Shown piece by piece: positions 34,399 to 47,464 of a stretch of DNA of 64,000 nt (its first letter is position 1; each line of letters opens with the position of its first letter). Below the pieces are notes generated by a model. The model saw only the letters and a program-made list of their open reading frames with translations, ran no database searches and was not told the origin of the DNA. A program made the position numbers and the translations under genes. The stretch is from Megascapheus bottae (Eukaryota; Chordata; Mammalia; Rodentia; Geomyidae): NCBI GenBank assembly GCA_024803745.1, contig JANJXV010000013.1, forward strand, positions 31,786,001 to 31,850,000, given 5' to 3'.

Positions 34399-36110
34399 CT
34401 CATACATTTCCTTGACCTTAGATCAAAGCACATTACTTAATTCTATATAAATTACAAGTATAAAATTATCATACTAACATTGAGCGTCCTTAGTAGGTGT
34501 TTGCAAATTAATAGAATACCCTACCATACATATAACAATATGATCAAGAAAAATTTACGATTGTCCAAAAAGAAATGGACTTATTACCTGACGTATGTAA
34601 ATGTAACCTCTTAGTACATCATCTTTGAAATAATAATAACATGAAAATGAAAAAAAGTAATGCATGGTGAAGCATCAGAAGATGTCCACATTTCAAAGGA
34701 CGTAGTGGGAGTCTTATCAGAGTCAGGAATCCCTTTCAGGATATCTTTTAGTCTGAGACTTTGTATTTCTTACAATTCCTTCTGTTATTTTTTTCCCTCC
34801 TCATCAACTATTAATGTTTTCCTTTTATATTTAATGTTTTGAGATGTTACCAGGAAAAACAATACAGTAAACATTGATTGATCACTTATTATATTGGTGA
34901 TTAACTTATTTAAAGACAAAAATCACCAACTATGCATCACTGGAGTTTCTCTTGTTACTTTTAAAGTACTAGCTAGCAAATAATAATACCAAAATATGTT
35001 TCACTTTATTTTTCTTAGTTTCTTTGCATTTCAGAGAAGAGGGAGGGTTATGATTGCTCTGCATTTCAATTTTATATGGTCTGAATTCCTCTACGACTAG
35101 AGGTTTTTTTTCATATACTTATATTGAAGTAAACACATAAATTGATTGTATCATTTTTGTAACATTTAATTATTACCTACAAAGTGCCATATTCTACCAA
35201 GGGTTGGGAACCAAACGGATTGTTCATACAGTCATTTTGGAATACTTTGGGGAAGCTTTTCCTTTCTGGAGAAAAACCAGATGCAGTCAGGGAAAACAGT
35301 ATTTCCCTTTCTCCTTTTCTTGAATATCCAAAGTGACCAGAAAGGCCTAGAGAAGTGCAAAAAAAATTTATCCTTGAACATCACTGTACTTTAGGGCAAA
35401 TACTAAAAAAAAAAAATGCTAGGTCTCTAGTTAGGTGGGAAGAGAGTCCTTTCTTCTTAAGCTATTATGGTTGGATGGGCTCTTCCTCACAGTGGCAGGC
35501 ATTTCTGACTAACATAGCATGTGCAAACAATCAGGAACTGGTTATTTCCCAGTGACATTATCAAGTCCTTTGTAATAAAGGTTAATGATTCTGCATGGTG
35601 GATTTTATATTAAGTGTAAGTGGGAAATTAGGGACAAGATATGTAACTTTATTGCTTTCAAGAACAGAACTAGAGCCAATAACTAAAGTTTCGGAGGGCC
35701 AGTTTTGCATACAACACAAATTACAACTTTTTTAAGCATTAATATTTCAATAGTGGCATGCACTATATTGCAAAAATATTAATTTCTTATCCATTAAATA
35801 TTTCTGGATGAGGTAGGGTTGCCTTAGAAGAGACTCCTGCATGGATTCCTACACTACATGTAAAGTTAGAAGAGATGAAAAGAAAACCATGTTTCTTCTT
35901 TTGCCAAGTAAGATTCTAACATCAGTTTTGAAAAGTGAGACACTGAGATGTTGTTATAACAACAATGTTATAATAATAAATGTGTATTTGGGTTTGTCTC
36001 CTTTCTGGCACAAAAATTTTCTAAGCACTAGGCACAATAAAGGTAAATGTATCACATTATTCGTAACAAGCTCCTTTCAACCATATGTGAGTTTAGTTTA
36101 ATCAGATGAC
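34399..36110. other. Intergenic, no gene recognised
   Basis: Only the weak L1 terminus at 34565-34650 and a possible L2-like phrase near 35170 were seen. Confidence 0.45.
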
Positions 36111-36114
36111 TTTT

Positions 36115-36690
36115 GGAAAACCCTGGAGATAAGATGGGGGTGGTTGCCAGGGGAACCAGTCACATGACTACAGGGGAGGGTTGATAGCCTGAAGATTGAC
36201 TTAATCATCAATGGCCAATGATTTATCGAATCGTGCCTCAGAATGAGGTGTCTATAAAGAAAACAAATGGGATTGGGGTGGCCTGGGAGTATAAACTATT
36301 GTAAAGATAATTAAATTATAAACAGATACAGGTGAAATAAGAGCTAGGAAGTGATGTCTCTGCGAAAGACTTGGGACTATATTTTCTCTCTTCATTCATT
36401 CATCTCTGTATGTCTTCCATCTTGCTATTTCCAAGGATAAAGATAACTAGAGTGATTGTGACTGGAGTTCAGTGAGCAGTGACAGCAACTAATCAAGCCT
36501 GAGAGGATGGTTATGGATTCTGCCAATTGTAGCGAAGTTGTTAATGTGTAGTAGAGAGGGAATCCATTATTTGTGATTGGTGTCTGATATAAGTGCAGCC
36601 TTCTTGACTAAGACCTTAACCTATGGAGTCCTCACTAATTCCTAGCAATTGTCTTAACTGAATTATAGATCAGATGTCTAAATTGGTCCC
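36115..36690 (+). mobile_element. Ancient LTR relic (ERV type, subfamily not assigned)
   Basis: AATGGCCAATGATTTATCGAATC, TAAAGAAAACAAATGGGATTG, TTGTGATTGGTGTCTGATATAAG and ACCTTAACCTATGGAGTCC follow the order of an ancient mammalian LTR with CCAATGATTTAATCAATC ... TTGGCATCTGAAGT ... CCTTAACCTGTGG. No viral genes accompany it. Confidence 0.5.
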
Positions 36691-37795
36691 TAGAGACATG
36701 GAGGACAGGTTTATATGAGAAAATGTGTATCTTTCAGTGTCAGAAATGAAGTATTGAAGGAACAATAAAGTGCCAAGAAGTTCTTCTGAGAGGCCAAAAC
36801 AAAGCTTTAAATAAATTTAAAAAGCAAAAAAGAAAAATTCTTTCAAACTATTGAACCCTAAATTCAAGTGATCAGAATACCTCAACCCCTTAATTCAGAT
36901 TATATGGGTTATGTAAGGGAGATAGTAATTTAATGGAAGATTTCATTTATATATAGAATGCTTGATTATTTTTCCTTCATCTTGAAACATATTGACAGGA
37001 TAAATGTACACAACATTAACAAAAACTCACCCATTAGATGTTTTAGAAGAGCTTCCCCCCTCCTTCTTTTTCTTTTTGGTCAGTTGTGGGGCTCATGACT
37101 AGCACTCTACCACACTGAGCCACAGCACCACCTCCAAACAAGAGTTTTACTCAGCAAAAGAAAACAGGTCTTTACTTTTAGCTAAAAAGGAAAGGAAAGA
37201 AAACCCTCTAAACAATTGCAATTATAACTTTAAGTGATGGTTTCATAATCTTGACATTAACATTCAATATGTTAAGATGTGATTTAAAAGAATTAGAAAA
37301 AAAACAATTCAATATTCAGTGCTAAATTGAGATTCTGCCCAAGATCAGTGTAGCCACATATCCTCTGCCCACATGGAGGGAGGGAAATGGCATCAACCTC
37401 ACAAGTTCTGTGACTCATTGGCTACCTGAGAGATAGAGAACATATGACCCAGGCCAGTCTGGAGGAGTGAGAACATATTTTTAAAGACAATTGCTAGTTT
37501 AAAATTCAGTGATCCCTACTCAGAGTCTGAATTATTCTCCTGTAGATTTAGTTGATTCCCAAAGGGAAATGCCAAGATCAACTAGAATATGGATTAGCTA
37601 TAATAAGTTTTTCAATGGCAAGCAAAATAGGACCAGGTACTGAGTTCAGTTTGGGGGTACAGGGGGGTAAGCAAGAGCAATATGATGCTAAATTTTGGAG
37701 AGCTTCTGTTCTTGTTGCCATGAATGTTATACAACTCTGATACAATAGGATATGAAATTACTTCTTTAAATGCAAGACAGTAGGCTCTAACATTA
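36691..37795. other. Intergenic, SINE scrap only
   Basis: An antisense SINE fragment lies at 37065-37145 (GTTGTGGGGCTCATGAC, TACCACACTGAGCCACAGCAC). No gene seen. Confidence 0.5.
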
Positions 37796-37808
37796 AGAGT
37801 AATATACA

Positions 37809-38009
37809 GGGGCTGGGATTTTGCCCAGTGGTTGAGTGCTTGAATAGTAAGCACAAAGATCTGAGGATCTGGGTTCGATACCTCAGTACCACACACATAG
37901 AAAAAAGCAGGAAGTGGTATTGTGGCTCAAGTAGTAGAGGGCCAACCTTGAGGAAAGCCCAAGACCAGTGCTCAGGCCCTAAGTTCAAGGCCCAGGGCTG
38001 GCAAAAAAA
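37809..38009 (+). mobile_element. IDL-Geo-type SINE with 13-bp TSD
   Basis: GGGGCTGGGATTTTGCCCAG to CCCAGGGCTGGC with an A tail. The TSD AGAGTAATATACA is at 37796-37808 and 38010-38022. Confidence 0.93.
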
Positions 38010-38022
38010 AGAGTAATATACA

Positions 38023-40388
38023 TTTATTAAACTATTGGTTCTGATTTTAGTTAAGTAAAACAACAAGACATTTTAAACCTTATGTATATATTAAAGTTAC
38101 TATAAATATCAAATGTAATTTTTCAGTGTGTGATTCCCTTAATTTAAAAAATTAATTTGTACTTATAATGGGGACTTTTCTTTATAACCTTTGTTTTCAC
38201 CTAAGGAATAAACATTTTTATCTTTGCATTAATGGTTTAATTTACAAGTGTTACTAGTTAGGAATGCTTTTTTACTACACACCTATGGATGGTCTGACTA
38301 GCTCTTTCACAAACAGACCTGCAGGAACACAGAAGGCCCATTTTGCTACTGTTGAATAAGTAATGCTACAACTGTCTTTATGAATATAACAATCCAAATA
38401 ACAGATTATTCAGAAACAGAATTCCTTTCTTCCCTCAGTCTCAGCAATTTTTATTCTAATGACACTCCAACTGAAAAATATCCTACATCCAAGCCACTTG
38501 TGTTGTTGAGTCATGCTAAGTTATGCAATATTATGCTGAATCCCATCTGGCATTAGATAATACCTTAGAGTATACAATAATTATACGTGTTCAAATATAG
38601 ATGATTCAAGGTGCTTCCTGTATTTCAGGATTTGTCTTATAAATGTATTTTATAGATAGATGATGGCCAATTAAAGGTAAACACTTCTAATACCCATTGC
38701 ACTAAATGTGCATTTTCTATCTAGAATGTTAAAAATAATATTGGCATCCATTTGAAAGACTTGTTAAGCTTCTATAATTTTGTACCAGCAAGTATCTGGA
38801 ATATGCCTTGAAGCAACTTCTGTTTACAGACAAAGTCTGTAAGATATCCAAATACCACTGTGATATGTTTACAGTTTATAAAAAGAATTAAATATCAAGT
38901 CCTTTTGGGTGTGCATTTCTAAATGAGCATTAAGTGAATTGGGGGGAAAAACTAGAAAATTTTCATATCTGGCATGTGCTAAATGAATGATTATATTTGT
39001 CTTCTATTTATTAGCATACTTTGGTAACTGAGGGACTTCCTAAAGGTCATTAATGACCAGAAGTCAATTTGCTTTCTAAAATGAATTTTACCTGGAAATG
39101 TCATTCCTATGCAACCAACTATATCATCTTGGGCCTAGAGCAATGATACCGAACTGTTGACAGATGGTGAATTTTGAGATGAGTCCCAACTAATTCTGAC
39201 AGGCATCACTTCCCACCACTCTTTAAAAACTAACTTCCAATAGTGCTTTTTGTTTGGGGGAGAAAATGTTTAATATCACAAATTATTCATAATTCTTTTG
39301 GTAGAGGTAGAATGTGTCTATGTAGGGAGTTGAGGTAACTTCCAAATAAATCCAAGTTTGTCAAATTAATTCTTTACACCTCAGGAAACTATCTGCTGGG
39401 GAAAATGTCATGTTACAGTGATAAAAATATTATTTACTAATAGTGTGACAATTTACCTGCAGTTTGCTTAGTTTGTGTTGTTTTTATGACTTGTTTTTAA
39501 GTCTTCCTATAAAATGAAGATTAAAACTAGCACATTTCTTCAAGAGTCAAGAAGATCCTCAAGGGCTTGGTATCAGTGGTAGCGGATGCTTTGCTTAATA
39601 TGTATGGCTGTAGATCAAATCTCTAGCATCCTCTACCCTCTCTCAAAACATCATCAAAGTATTTAAGAAAGTAATTCTGGTTGGTTGGATGCCACAAAGA
39701 GCTAATTAGCTAATTAGACTTATCATTGCTTTAAAGCAGAGACAGAAGCCTGTCCTATAGGATTTGAAAGCAAGAGTCGAGATCCTGGACTTCCAAAACT
39801 CAGAAACGTTCATTTCTTGAATGATTGATACACTAGTGGGAAGGTCTCAGGGTAGCTCCGTCAAAGTTTAGCCAAATAGATGACTTTGTTAAGAGCATTT
39901 GTAGGTAAAACTGACTTAGGGAACAGTTTACACAAAAGAGTTCACATCAACCCGTGTCACTGTAGTTACTGATGGGTGCTCTACTGTTTCCCACTGTATA
40001 CTTCTCTTTTTGATAGTTTCTATTTCCACCTGGCTTTGCCTCCCTTTTGCCAGGAATGGGATGGCTAGCCAAAGGCCAAGTGTGTGAATTCACACACACG
40101 AAGACAGCAATTATGAGGGAAAACTCATGGAATTTGAGAAAATAATAGATAGCAATGCAAAAAAGGAATACTGCAGTTGTGCAAAAAATGGAAAATGGTA
40201 GCACATGGTAGCACTGATCATTGCAACGAAGGTGCTCTTGAGCTGGGATGGAAATTTGGAGGTGCAGTCATATAGAATTGAATAATTGTTTTGGCTCAAT
40301 CCTGCATGAGAAGTGATATAATTAAGAAACTCAGATGGCAATATATGAAGTCTTGGTATCTGGATGGGAGTATCTATCTGCCTGCCTA
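38023..40388. other. Intergenic, no gene recognised
   Basis: AT-rich. An ID-like scrap at 39565-39632 (GGTATCAGTGGTAGCGGATGC ... GTAGATCAAATCTCTAGC). No exons found. Confidence 0.5.
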
Positions 40389-40390
40389 TC

Positions 40391-40450
<60 letters not shown>
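40391..40450. repeat. (TCTA)n microsatellite
   Basis: About 15 near-perfect TCTA units directly before the 3' end of an antisense SINE. The tract probably grew from the SINE's A/T tail. Confidence 0.95.
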
Positions 40451-40451
<1 letters not shown>

Positions 40452-40643
40452 GCCACTGGGCTTGAGCCCAGGGACTGAGCACTGTCCTTGGGCTTTCTCA
40501 ACGCTAGAACTCTTCCACTTGAGTCTCAGCACCACTTCCGTTTTTTTTCTATGTATGTGGTACCAAGGAATTGAACCCGGGTCTTCATGCATGCTAGGCC
40601 ACATTCATGACTTCATGCTACCACTAGGCCAAACTCCCAGCCC
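40451..40643 (-). mobile_element. IDL-Geo-type SINE, antisense
   Basis: GCCACTGGGCTTGAGCCC to AGGCCAAACTCCCAGCCCC. It carries an internal insertion (ACATTCATGACTTCATGC) at the GCTAGGC/AAGCACT position. Confidence 0.9.
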
Positions 40644-41039
40644 CATGGATACGAATATTTATAAGAATTTTTTAATTCTTAAAATTTTAATTTTAAATTT
40701 TTTAATTTAAAATTTTAAATATCTAGCCTGTTCCAGGAAAGAATATATGCCCACACAATACTGGGATAGGGACTGAAGGAGCATGAACATGCATATATCA
40801 ACCATACATCCTGTGCTCCCAGCCCCTACCCTGGATGGTGTATTGGCGGACAAGACAGCTCTTTTAGATGAGATCCAGCACATTCACGGTAGTATGACCA
40901 TAGACAAGACAGCTCCTTTAGGACCCTGCTGAATGGAGGGATTTACCAAAGAAAAAGAATTTTAATCTCTAAGTAGGCAAATAACATATCTGACAACAAA
41001 ACATTACAGTAACAATTCTATGGAAATGTATAATTATTT

Positions 41040-41275
41040 TTTGGTGCTGGTATTAGGGCTTGAATTCAGGTTCTGTGGCACTTCCCCTTATCTTTTTCAC
41101 TCAAGGCTGGTGGTCTACTACTTAAAATCACATCTCTACAGTTGTAGGTTTTTCATGATTACCTGGAAATAAGTCATATGGACTTCTTTGCCTGTGCTGG
41201 CTTGGGCTGCTAATCTTCAATTTCAGCTTCCTGAGTAGCTAGGATTAGAGACGTGAGCCACCACCACACAGCAGA
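41040..41275 (-). mobile_element. 7SL/B1-like + Geo SINE, antisense
   Basis: TTTTTTGGTGCTGGTATTAGG at the right-half end, CAGCTTCCTGAGTAGCTAGG and GTGAGCCACCACCACACAGC at the 7SL-like end. Confidence 0.8.
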
Positions 41276-41431
41276 TAAGTGTATTCATTCGGTAATCTAA
41301 CAAAGAACATTGTGAATGATTATAGTGAAAAATATCTACAGGTGTATATTTTTATATGTTGAAAATGGTAATAGCTGGGAAGGCTGCACAACATTTACTA
41401 ATTAACCAGATATCTATATGAAATAGCTTCA

Positions 41432-41624
41432 AGGCCGGGAGTTTCGCCTAGAAGTGCTTGCCTAGCATGCACCGAAAACCTGGGTTTGATACCTCAGTAA
41501 CCCATGGAAAAAAAAGCCGGAAATGGTGCTGAGGCTCAAGTGGTAGAGCTCTAGCCTTGAGAAAGTCCAAGGACAGGGCTCAGGCCCTGAGCTCAAGCCC
41601 AGGACTGGCAAAAAAAAAAAAAAA
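41432..41624 (+). mobile_element. IDL-Geo-type SINE
   Basis: GGCCGGGAGTTTCGCCTAG to CCCAGGACTGGC with A18. The left half lacks the TGGTTAAAG linker. Flanks AGCTTCAAG and AGCCTCAAG are a near-TSD. Confidence 0.92.
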
Positions 41625-41794
41625 AAGCCTCAAGATAGTGGCAAAATGAATCTTACATAACATTACATGTTAAATGTGTACATATTATGTACTTTAATCA
41701 AATTCACTTCTTTTATTAAAATATCCATCTCACCCTACCTCACAATGGTTCCCTATAGCCAAAGTCCCCATTTTATATGTGTGTGCGTATGTTT

Positions 41795-42010
41795 TGTAGG
41801 TGGTATGGCTTGAACTGTCTGCCTGGGAACTGTCCTTGAGCTCTTCGGCTCAAGGCTACTACCCTACCTGAGCACAGCTCCACTTCCCATTTTTTAGTGA
41901 TAAATTGCAGATAAGAATCTTATGTTCTTCAGTCCCTGGGCAGGCTTACCCCCCCCCATCTCAGCCTCCTGAGTAGCTAGGATTACAGGTGTGAGCCACC
42001 ATGCCTGGTG
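41795..42010 (-). mobile_element. 7SL/B1-like + Geo SINE, antisense
   Basis: GGTGGTATGGCTTGAACTG to CTCAGCCTCCTGAGTAGC and GTGTGAGCCACCATGCCTGG. The left half is well conserved. Confidence 0.85.
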
Positions 42011-42649
42011 TGTTATTTTACATAGATTAACACATATCTATGACATACAAACTCTCAGCCTAATTTTAATTATGTTCTGAAATCTAAGTGCCTGTGATTG
42101 TATATAGAGATTCCCTTCTTGAATACTTGTTTAATATACCATTTGAAATATGTAAAAATCAATGTTAATAAAATCTTTAATTAAAAAAGTAAGAGTAAAT
42201 GTTAAAAACATTTTTAATTTGGTTCTATACTGCATATCTGAAATACATACCTATAAAATTTGCATTTTATATAATAGTTCACAGTATGCAAAGGCTGGTA
42301 ATGAGACAGGAAGACAAACACTTTAAAAATCTACATCTTTACATATCGATGAGTATTATGATGGTATTAAAACAATATTTACAAAACCTTTGTGGGGACA
42401 TCTATCTACATTTTTACATTAAAGTATTTTACAAAAAGAAAGTCATACATAAAAGTAAAATAGTGTATGAAAACGTAATAGGACACCAAATAAATCTTGG
42501 GATACATACTTGTAAATTCTGCTGACTTTAAAAAAACAACAGGTAACATTTACTATTTTCTAAAATGTTTTAGCCACTAGCTGTAACACAGTGAAACTAG
42601 TATAATGCTAGGTTAGGAATTTTAAAGGGTGGCAAATATTTTAGAAATT

Positions 42650-42824
42650 TAAACATAATTTTGTCAAAATTCTTTATTTAAAATTTTAAAAAAGTTAGAA
42701 AGTTTCATTTTTTTGCTTGCTGAAGACTCTTGAACGAACAGCTTTAGATAGGCTTCTTTCACAGACTGAGACAGTTTTACAAGCACACTTGACCATTTCA
42801 CTTTGTTTTTGATTTTGAAGCCCG
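42650..42824 (-). other. KIF18A: KIF18A proximal 3' UTR (inferred)
   Basis: AT-rich sequence after the KIF18A stop. It extends at least to a minus-strand AATAAA about 150 bp downstream. The true transcript end is not visible from sequence. Another minus-strand AATAAA at 41712-41717 would give a 3' UTR of about 1.1 kb that runs through two SINEs. Confidence 0.45.
42673..42678 (-). terminator. KIF18A: Candidate KIF18A polyadenylation signal AATAAA
   Basis: TTTATT on the plus strand, i.e. AATAAA on the minus strand, 147 bp past the stop codon. It is the first canonical hexamer downstream. The region is AT-rich, so a chance match is possible; the downstream sequence is U-rich on the transcript but has no obvious GU-rich element. 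Confidence 0.4.
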
Positions 42825-42904
42825 TTATCTCAGATTTCCTTTTGAAATATTTCTTCCAAATTTTCTAACCACGCCTGAATTTATTGTATGTTTTTTCTTA
42901 TCCT
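42825..42904 (-). CDS. KIF18A: KIF18A last coding exon with stop codon
   Basis: Minus-strand terminal coding segment of 80 bp including the TAA at 42825-42827. The acceptor TTTTTTCTCCAG precedes AGGATAAG. The AG joins the G of the previous exon to make Glu, then 25 codons follow and end VRKFGRNISKGNLR-stop. This terminus matches the human KIF18A C terminus over its last 14 residues; the preceding residues (DKKKHTINSGV) are diverged. The segment is strongly basic, in keeping with the microtubule- and nucleus-targeting tail. The open frame, acceptor and exact C-terminal match make this one of the surest calls in the window. Confidence 0.95.
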
Positions 42905-43724
42905 CTGGAGAAAAAACAAGGGTGCATAAATACAGGAAGAGTGTCATTCAACAAGTTTTTCATTTAACTGATACAAATTTACAGAAACATAACCAAAAGA
43001 ATATTAACTTAACATTTATTATTGTGAGGTTTTAATTACAGTAACAAAAGAAGATTAATACCTTTGGTTTAAGTCTTTTACCACCTTCACCTCTCATATT
43101 GCAAAGTAAAGTTTCAGTGAGTCTATATAATTACCAAATGAAGTCAGGAATGAATTTGTGCTTTCACATTCCTTCCTTCTCACAGATGCAGGATTATTTT
43201 GTATTTGTTCCCTTTTACTTTTGTATACACAGTTTTTTGTTCTTTGGATTATTTCCTCAGGGTTTTGAAACTTTTATGTTTTTGCTTCTAGTAGTATTTT
43301 CTAACTGGTTGACACATCATGCAGTTCTCTTTTCTACCTGTTCTTACTTTTCTAGTTCTGCATTAGCCTTCACAGTGATTCTGCGACCAATGAAGTCATA
43401 TTATGATAAAGTGCCCTTGATTTCAATAAACAATAGTTTATCTACTTGCTTTCTTGGTCAAAGTAGGTTTCAGATTCAGACACAAATATTTTCTTGACAA
43501 TATTTCTTATTTTTCTGCTCACTTTATAGTAGTTATCTTCTCTCATGTAGATGGCTTTTTGTCTTTCTATTTGTATACTGGAGGAGAATTCAGGTGAGTA
43601 TAACTTAAGAAAGGAAATCTTAATTTTTTGCTTCCCTAATATGTGTCGTCTTCATCATTATTTACTATTAATGTTATTAATATTACTTATTATAATGAAT
43701 AATATTAATTTATTCTATTGGCTT

Positions 43725-43975
43725 GTACTCAAAGCCTGAGCATTGTCCCTGAGCTTTTTCACTCAAGACTGGTGCTCTGTCACTGAACACTGTCTTTGAG
43801 CTTTTTCACTCAAGACTGGTTTCTCTGTCACTTGAGCCATAGCTCCACTTCTGGATTTTTCTTAATAACTAGAAATAAAGACTCAAGGACTTTCCTGCTC
43901 AGGCTGGCTTTGAGTTGTGATTCTCAGATCTTAAGCTAGAATTATAGGTGTGCACTACCAACTCCTGGCTTACTT
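43725..43975 (-). mobile_element. 7SL/B1-like + Geo SINE with inner duplication, in KIF18A intron
   Basis: The Geo part is partly doubled: CTGAGCTTTTTCACTCAAGA at about 43750 and TTGAGCTTTTTCACTCAAGA at about 43796, each followed by CTGGT and CTCTGTCACT. It sits in the last KIF18A intron in the same (minus) orientation as the gene. Confidence 0.78.
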
Positions 43976-44487
43976 GCATCATTTTAATACATAAAATATT
44001 GTCTTCTCTTACAAATTAATATGTAAGTCCTCTACAAGTGCTCTACTATCCTTAAGCATCTGTAAATTTTGTAACTTTCAGCTATTTTTTTCCATTTGGC
44101 AAGCAGGAAAAAGGTTTCACCATAATAGATATTCTTAGTTGGTATTTTTATACCATTTTTAGAAAATAAGCAAATACATATAATTTCTATGATTGGAGAT
44201 TTTCTTGAGTTTATTATTCCTTTCAATTCCAAATGCTATTATAGGACAAGATGAATGCTTAGTAAGTAAATGCTCTTTCTATGAAGTGTTAGAAACTGCA
44301 GTACTAGATAGCAGAGGTCTAGATAGCATAGCCCAGATATTTAGGTCATCCCCTGCAAAGGTGAAGGAATTTTGTGATCTTTCAAACTTTTTGAAAGGGA
44401 GTTACCAAATAATTATAGCTAGGACCCTGTCTGTGTAGTATCTAATCTAGTGAATCAAAAACTGAAATATTAAAAATAAGATGAGAG

Positions 44488-44691
44488 GGGCTGAGAGTTT
44501 AGCCTGGTGGTAGAGTGCTTACCTAGCATGCACAAAGACCTGGATTTGATTCCTCGGTACCACATACATAGAAAAAAGCTGGAAGTGGTGCTGAGGCTCA
44601 AGTGGTAGAGCTCTAGCCTTGAGAAAAGTCCATGGATAGTGCTCAGGCTCTGAGCTCAAGCCCAGTACTGGCCAAAAAAAAAAAAAAAAAA
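44488..44691 (+). mobile_element. IDL-Geo-type SINE in KIF18A intron
   Basis: GGGGCTGAGAGTTTAGCCTGG to CCCAGTACTGGCC with A18. Antisense to KIF18A. Confidence 0.9.
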
Positions 44692-44854
44692 GAAGAGAGA
44701 AAAATTCCAAGCAGGTATACTTATAAAATATACCTAATTAATAAACAATAGATTTAGTTTCTTATTTCAGTTATTAGCTTAATTATTTGCCCATTTTCCT
44801 GCAACATGAAGCAAGCTAATTAACAAAAAGAGTAAAGCATACAGTTAGTTGGGA

Positions 44855-45030
44855 GATCAAATTCTGAGTTCTGGCTACACCATATTATTTCTAACTAAGT
44901 ACTTTACATTTTATGTCTTAACTTTCCTTATCTGTGACATGTGGAAAACAATATTTGTTCTACTGCATAATACAGGTGACAAGTACTACAGAAGAGGACA
45001 TTTTTATGAAGATATTATGTAAAGAAAAGT
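44855..45030 (+). mobile_element. MIR relic in KIF18A intron
   Basis: AAATTCTGAGTTCTGGCTAC, AAGTACTTTACATTTTATG, then CTTTCCTTATCTGTGACATG and a GGAAAACAATA run, matching the order of MIR. It lies about 60 bp past the donor of the exon at 45089-45198. Confidence 0.6.
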
Positions 45031-45088
45031 ATTAATAATATGTTAAATACTCATGCCATTAACTATCAAATAAAGGGCTCAGACATAC

Positions 45089-45198
45089 CCACTGTTGATT
45101 TGTTTTCCTGTAAGAGCTTATCACTTATGTTTTCTTGTCGAATGCGTTTGGCAAATCCATGATTTTCTTCAGCAGTCAATGGCACATCTGATGAAGAA
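45089..45198 (-). CDS. KIF18A: KIF18A coding exon, second from last
   Basis: Minus-strand exon of 110 bp. The acceptor is TTTTTCATTTCAAG before TTCTTCATCAG; the donor is CAGTGG followed by GTATGTCT. The first base completes Ser with the preceding AG; the last G joins AG of the final exon to give Glu. The peptide runs SSSSDVPLTAEENHGFAKRI, then RQENISDKLLQENKSTV, matching the human tail around [20 protein letters not shown]. The exon is rich in basic and polar residues. The neighbouring introns hold a MIR relic just downstream (44855-45030) and many SINEs. Reading frame, length and both junctions fit, so confidence is high. Confidence 0.94.
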
Positions 45199-46667
45199 CT
45201 TGAAATGAAAAATTTAAGGAAAAGCATTAAAAACCAAAATCTTTGTTATACCCTCTATGCTCTACATGTAATATTTTTCAAACTTATAGGTGCCAAATGT
45301 ATTTCTGAGCCACAGAGAAATCTTTATAATTTTGGAGGAACTAGGATTTGAACTCAGATTCTTCTGCTTGAGCTATGTATGGCCTCAGCTCTCTGTTTCG
45401 TTTATTTATTTATTTCCTGGTCTTGGACTAGGAGTCTTCTACCTGTGTCTCCCACACAGCTAGATTACACACACACACACGCAAAGGTGAACTGCCATCC
45501 TGTCAAGAGTAGTTGTGATCACAGGAATTTGTTATCATTTCTAGATGCTCACAGACAAATCTAGCTGTGTGTATTTTTTATGTTGCATACTACTGTTACA
45601 AAATATAGAACAATTCTAGAGCAGATCATTTCCAAGTTGTTCTGGTGAAATGAGTAAATATTCACAAGGGATAAAAAAAATACAAGCTTTCATGACAAAT
45701 TTGAAGCAAGAACCCTAATATGGGAATGCAAATAACTGATACTAATTTAAAACTTGTTTTTAAAATCAAAACATAGTAGACTACAATACAGATAAAAACT
45801 GTTTGATTATAATTATTGAAACAGCAAAGAATGATCTAGTGTCATTCATCCCATCTTTAAACATTTAACAAATTTTACAATGTAATACTAAATGAGATGA
45901 AACACTTACTCTAATCTTATATTATAGGACATATAAACATGACATGATCTCTGCCTTGAAAATGTATACAGTGGGTATAGTGGAGGATGTGGAAAAACAA
46001 GGTAAAGATTAAAATTATATAAAGTAGAATGAAGAACACACTACACAAATTTTCTGATTTAACAGAGATTGAAAAGATTTGATAAAGTTTGATCTGAGCT
46101 CTGAAAAATTACAACACTAAGAGGATTGAATTTTAACAGGGTAGATGATGAATCCTCAAGACTCTTCTACCTTAGTTCAGATAAGCTAATTTTAGGCTAA
46201 TAAACATACCACATGATGTTATACAAATTTATGTTAACCTGATTATTAGTTATATTAAGCAATGGGGGATTTATTTTAATGGCAACTTGCTTTTCTGGAA
46301 GTATGAATCATTTAGTAAATTGGTGGGTATATGTTTGTGGAACACAGAGGATGCACTAACTGTATATTCATTGCAAATAGTCCGAAACACCAATTTAATA
46401 TGATAGCAACGAAAAAATAGCCAAGTTTTTGAGCAGAAAACGCAGAGAAAAGTAGCCAAATTGATAAACATCAATTTTTTAGAAACCCTGAGAGAAATGA
46501 TTATGGTGTTCATAATGGTCATTGTACCTAAGGTGTTAAATGATATCTAAGCACTGTGTTTACAAAGAAGCACTAATATTATACAAGTAAACATTCATCT
46601 GCTGATAGTTTTCATCAATTAAACACACTTGTTGACTACATTTCTTGAAGTATAAAGGTCAAGATCA

Positions 46668-46868
46668 GGGCTAGGAGAGTGGGCCAGTGATAGAGTGCTT
46701 GCCCAGCATGCATGAAACCCTGGGTTCGATTCCTCAGTACCACATACACAGAAAAAGCCAGAAGCGGTGCTATGGCTCAAGTAGTAAAGCGCTAGCCTTG
46801 AGAAAGCCCAACGACAGTGCTCAGGCCAGGAGTTGAAGCTCCAAAACTGGCACAAAAAAAAAAAAAAA
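46668..46868 (+). mobile_element. IDL-Geo-type SINE in KIF18A intron
   Basis: AGGGCTAGGAGAGTGGGCC to CCAAAACTGGC with an A17 tail. Flanks AAGGTCAAGATCA and AAGGTCCAGATCA are a one-mismatch TSD. Confidence 0.92.
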
Positions 46869-47464
46869 AGGTCCAGATCATTGATGACTTTTGAGAATAT
46901 ATACTTTCTTTATAATTTATATTGAAGTTATCCTTAATATTTTTCCTTTGGTTAGTTCTAACACCTTGCATTTTATTTACAGCATGCTGTTATTTGAAAT
47001 TAGACTTTTGAATGTAACTGCTGGTTTAAAATTCTTTTTTATAGGAATGCAAGAAAACAAGTTGCATATGTCTATGTAAGTAGAAAAATACCAAAACAAT
47101 TCTGGGTGTTAGATGAAATAGGCTGTTGAGGAAATGTATCATTTAAAGTTAGACCAAAAAAAAAAAAATCAGATGACTTGAAATTGATGAGTGCAATGTC
47201 AGACTACATTACAGACTATATTTAGAAGAAATCTAATGACTTTTGTGAGATAAATGTGTTTTCCATAAGTATTAATGCTAAGAATTAATATTTTGCATTC
47301 TTACATATGTAAAATGGTTCTAGTACATACACAGTTCATTCCATACTCTTCTATACTTTCTAGTTGGAATTATGAAACATTATTTTTAACAAAATGAAAA
47401 ATATACAGCAAATGCAAGACCATTTTTGAGTGTTAAGATTGTAGTACAAATACAACCAACCAAC

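Noticed and set aside
40385..40450. CRISPR-like regular repeat
   Set aside because: Four-base microsatellite in a mammalian genome; no spacers and no cas genes.
40291..40710. 139-codon frame with a YLSI repeat
   Set aside because: Translation of the (TCTA)n microsatellite joined to an antisense SINE.
43099..43497. 132-codon plus-strand frame between the last two KIF18A exons
   Set aside because: Within a KIF18A intron, antisense, low-complexity hydrophobic translation of T-rich DNA, no family similarity.
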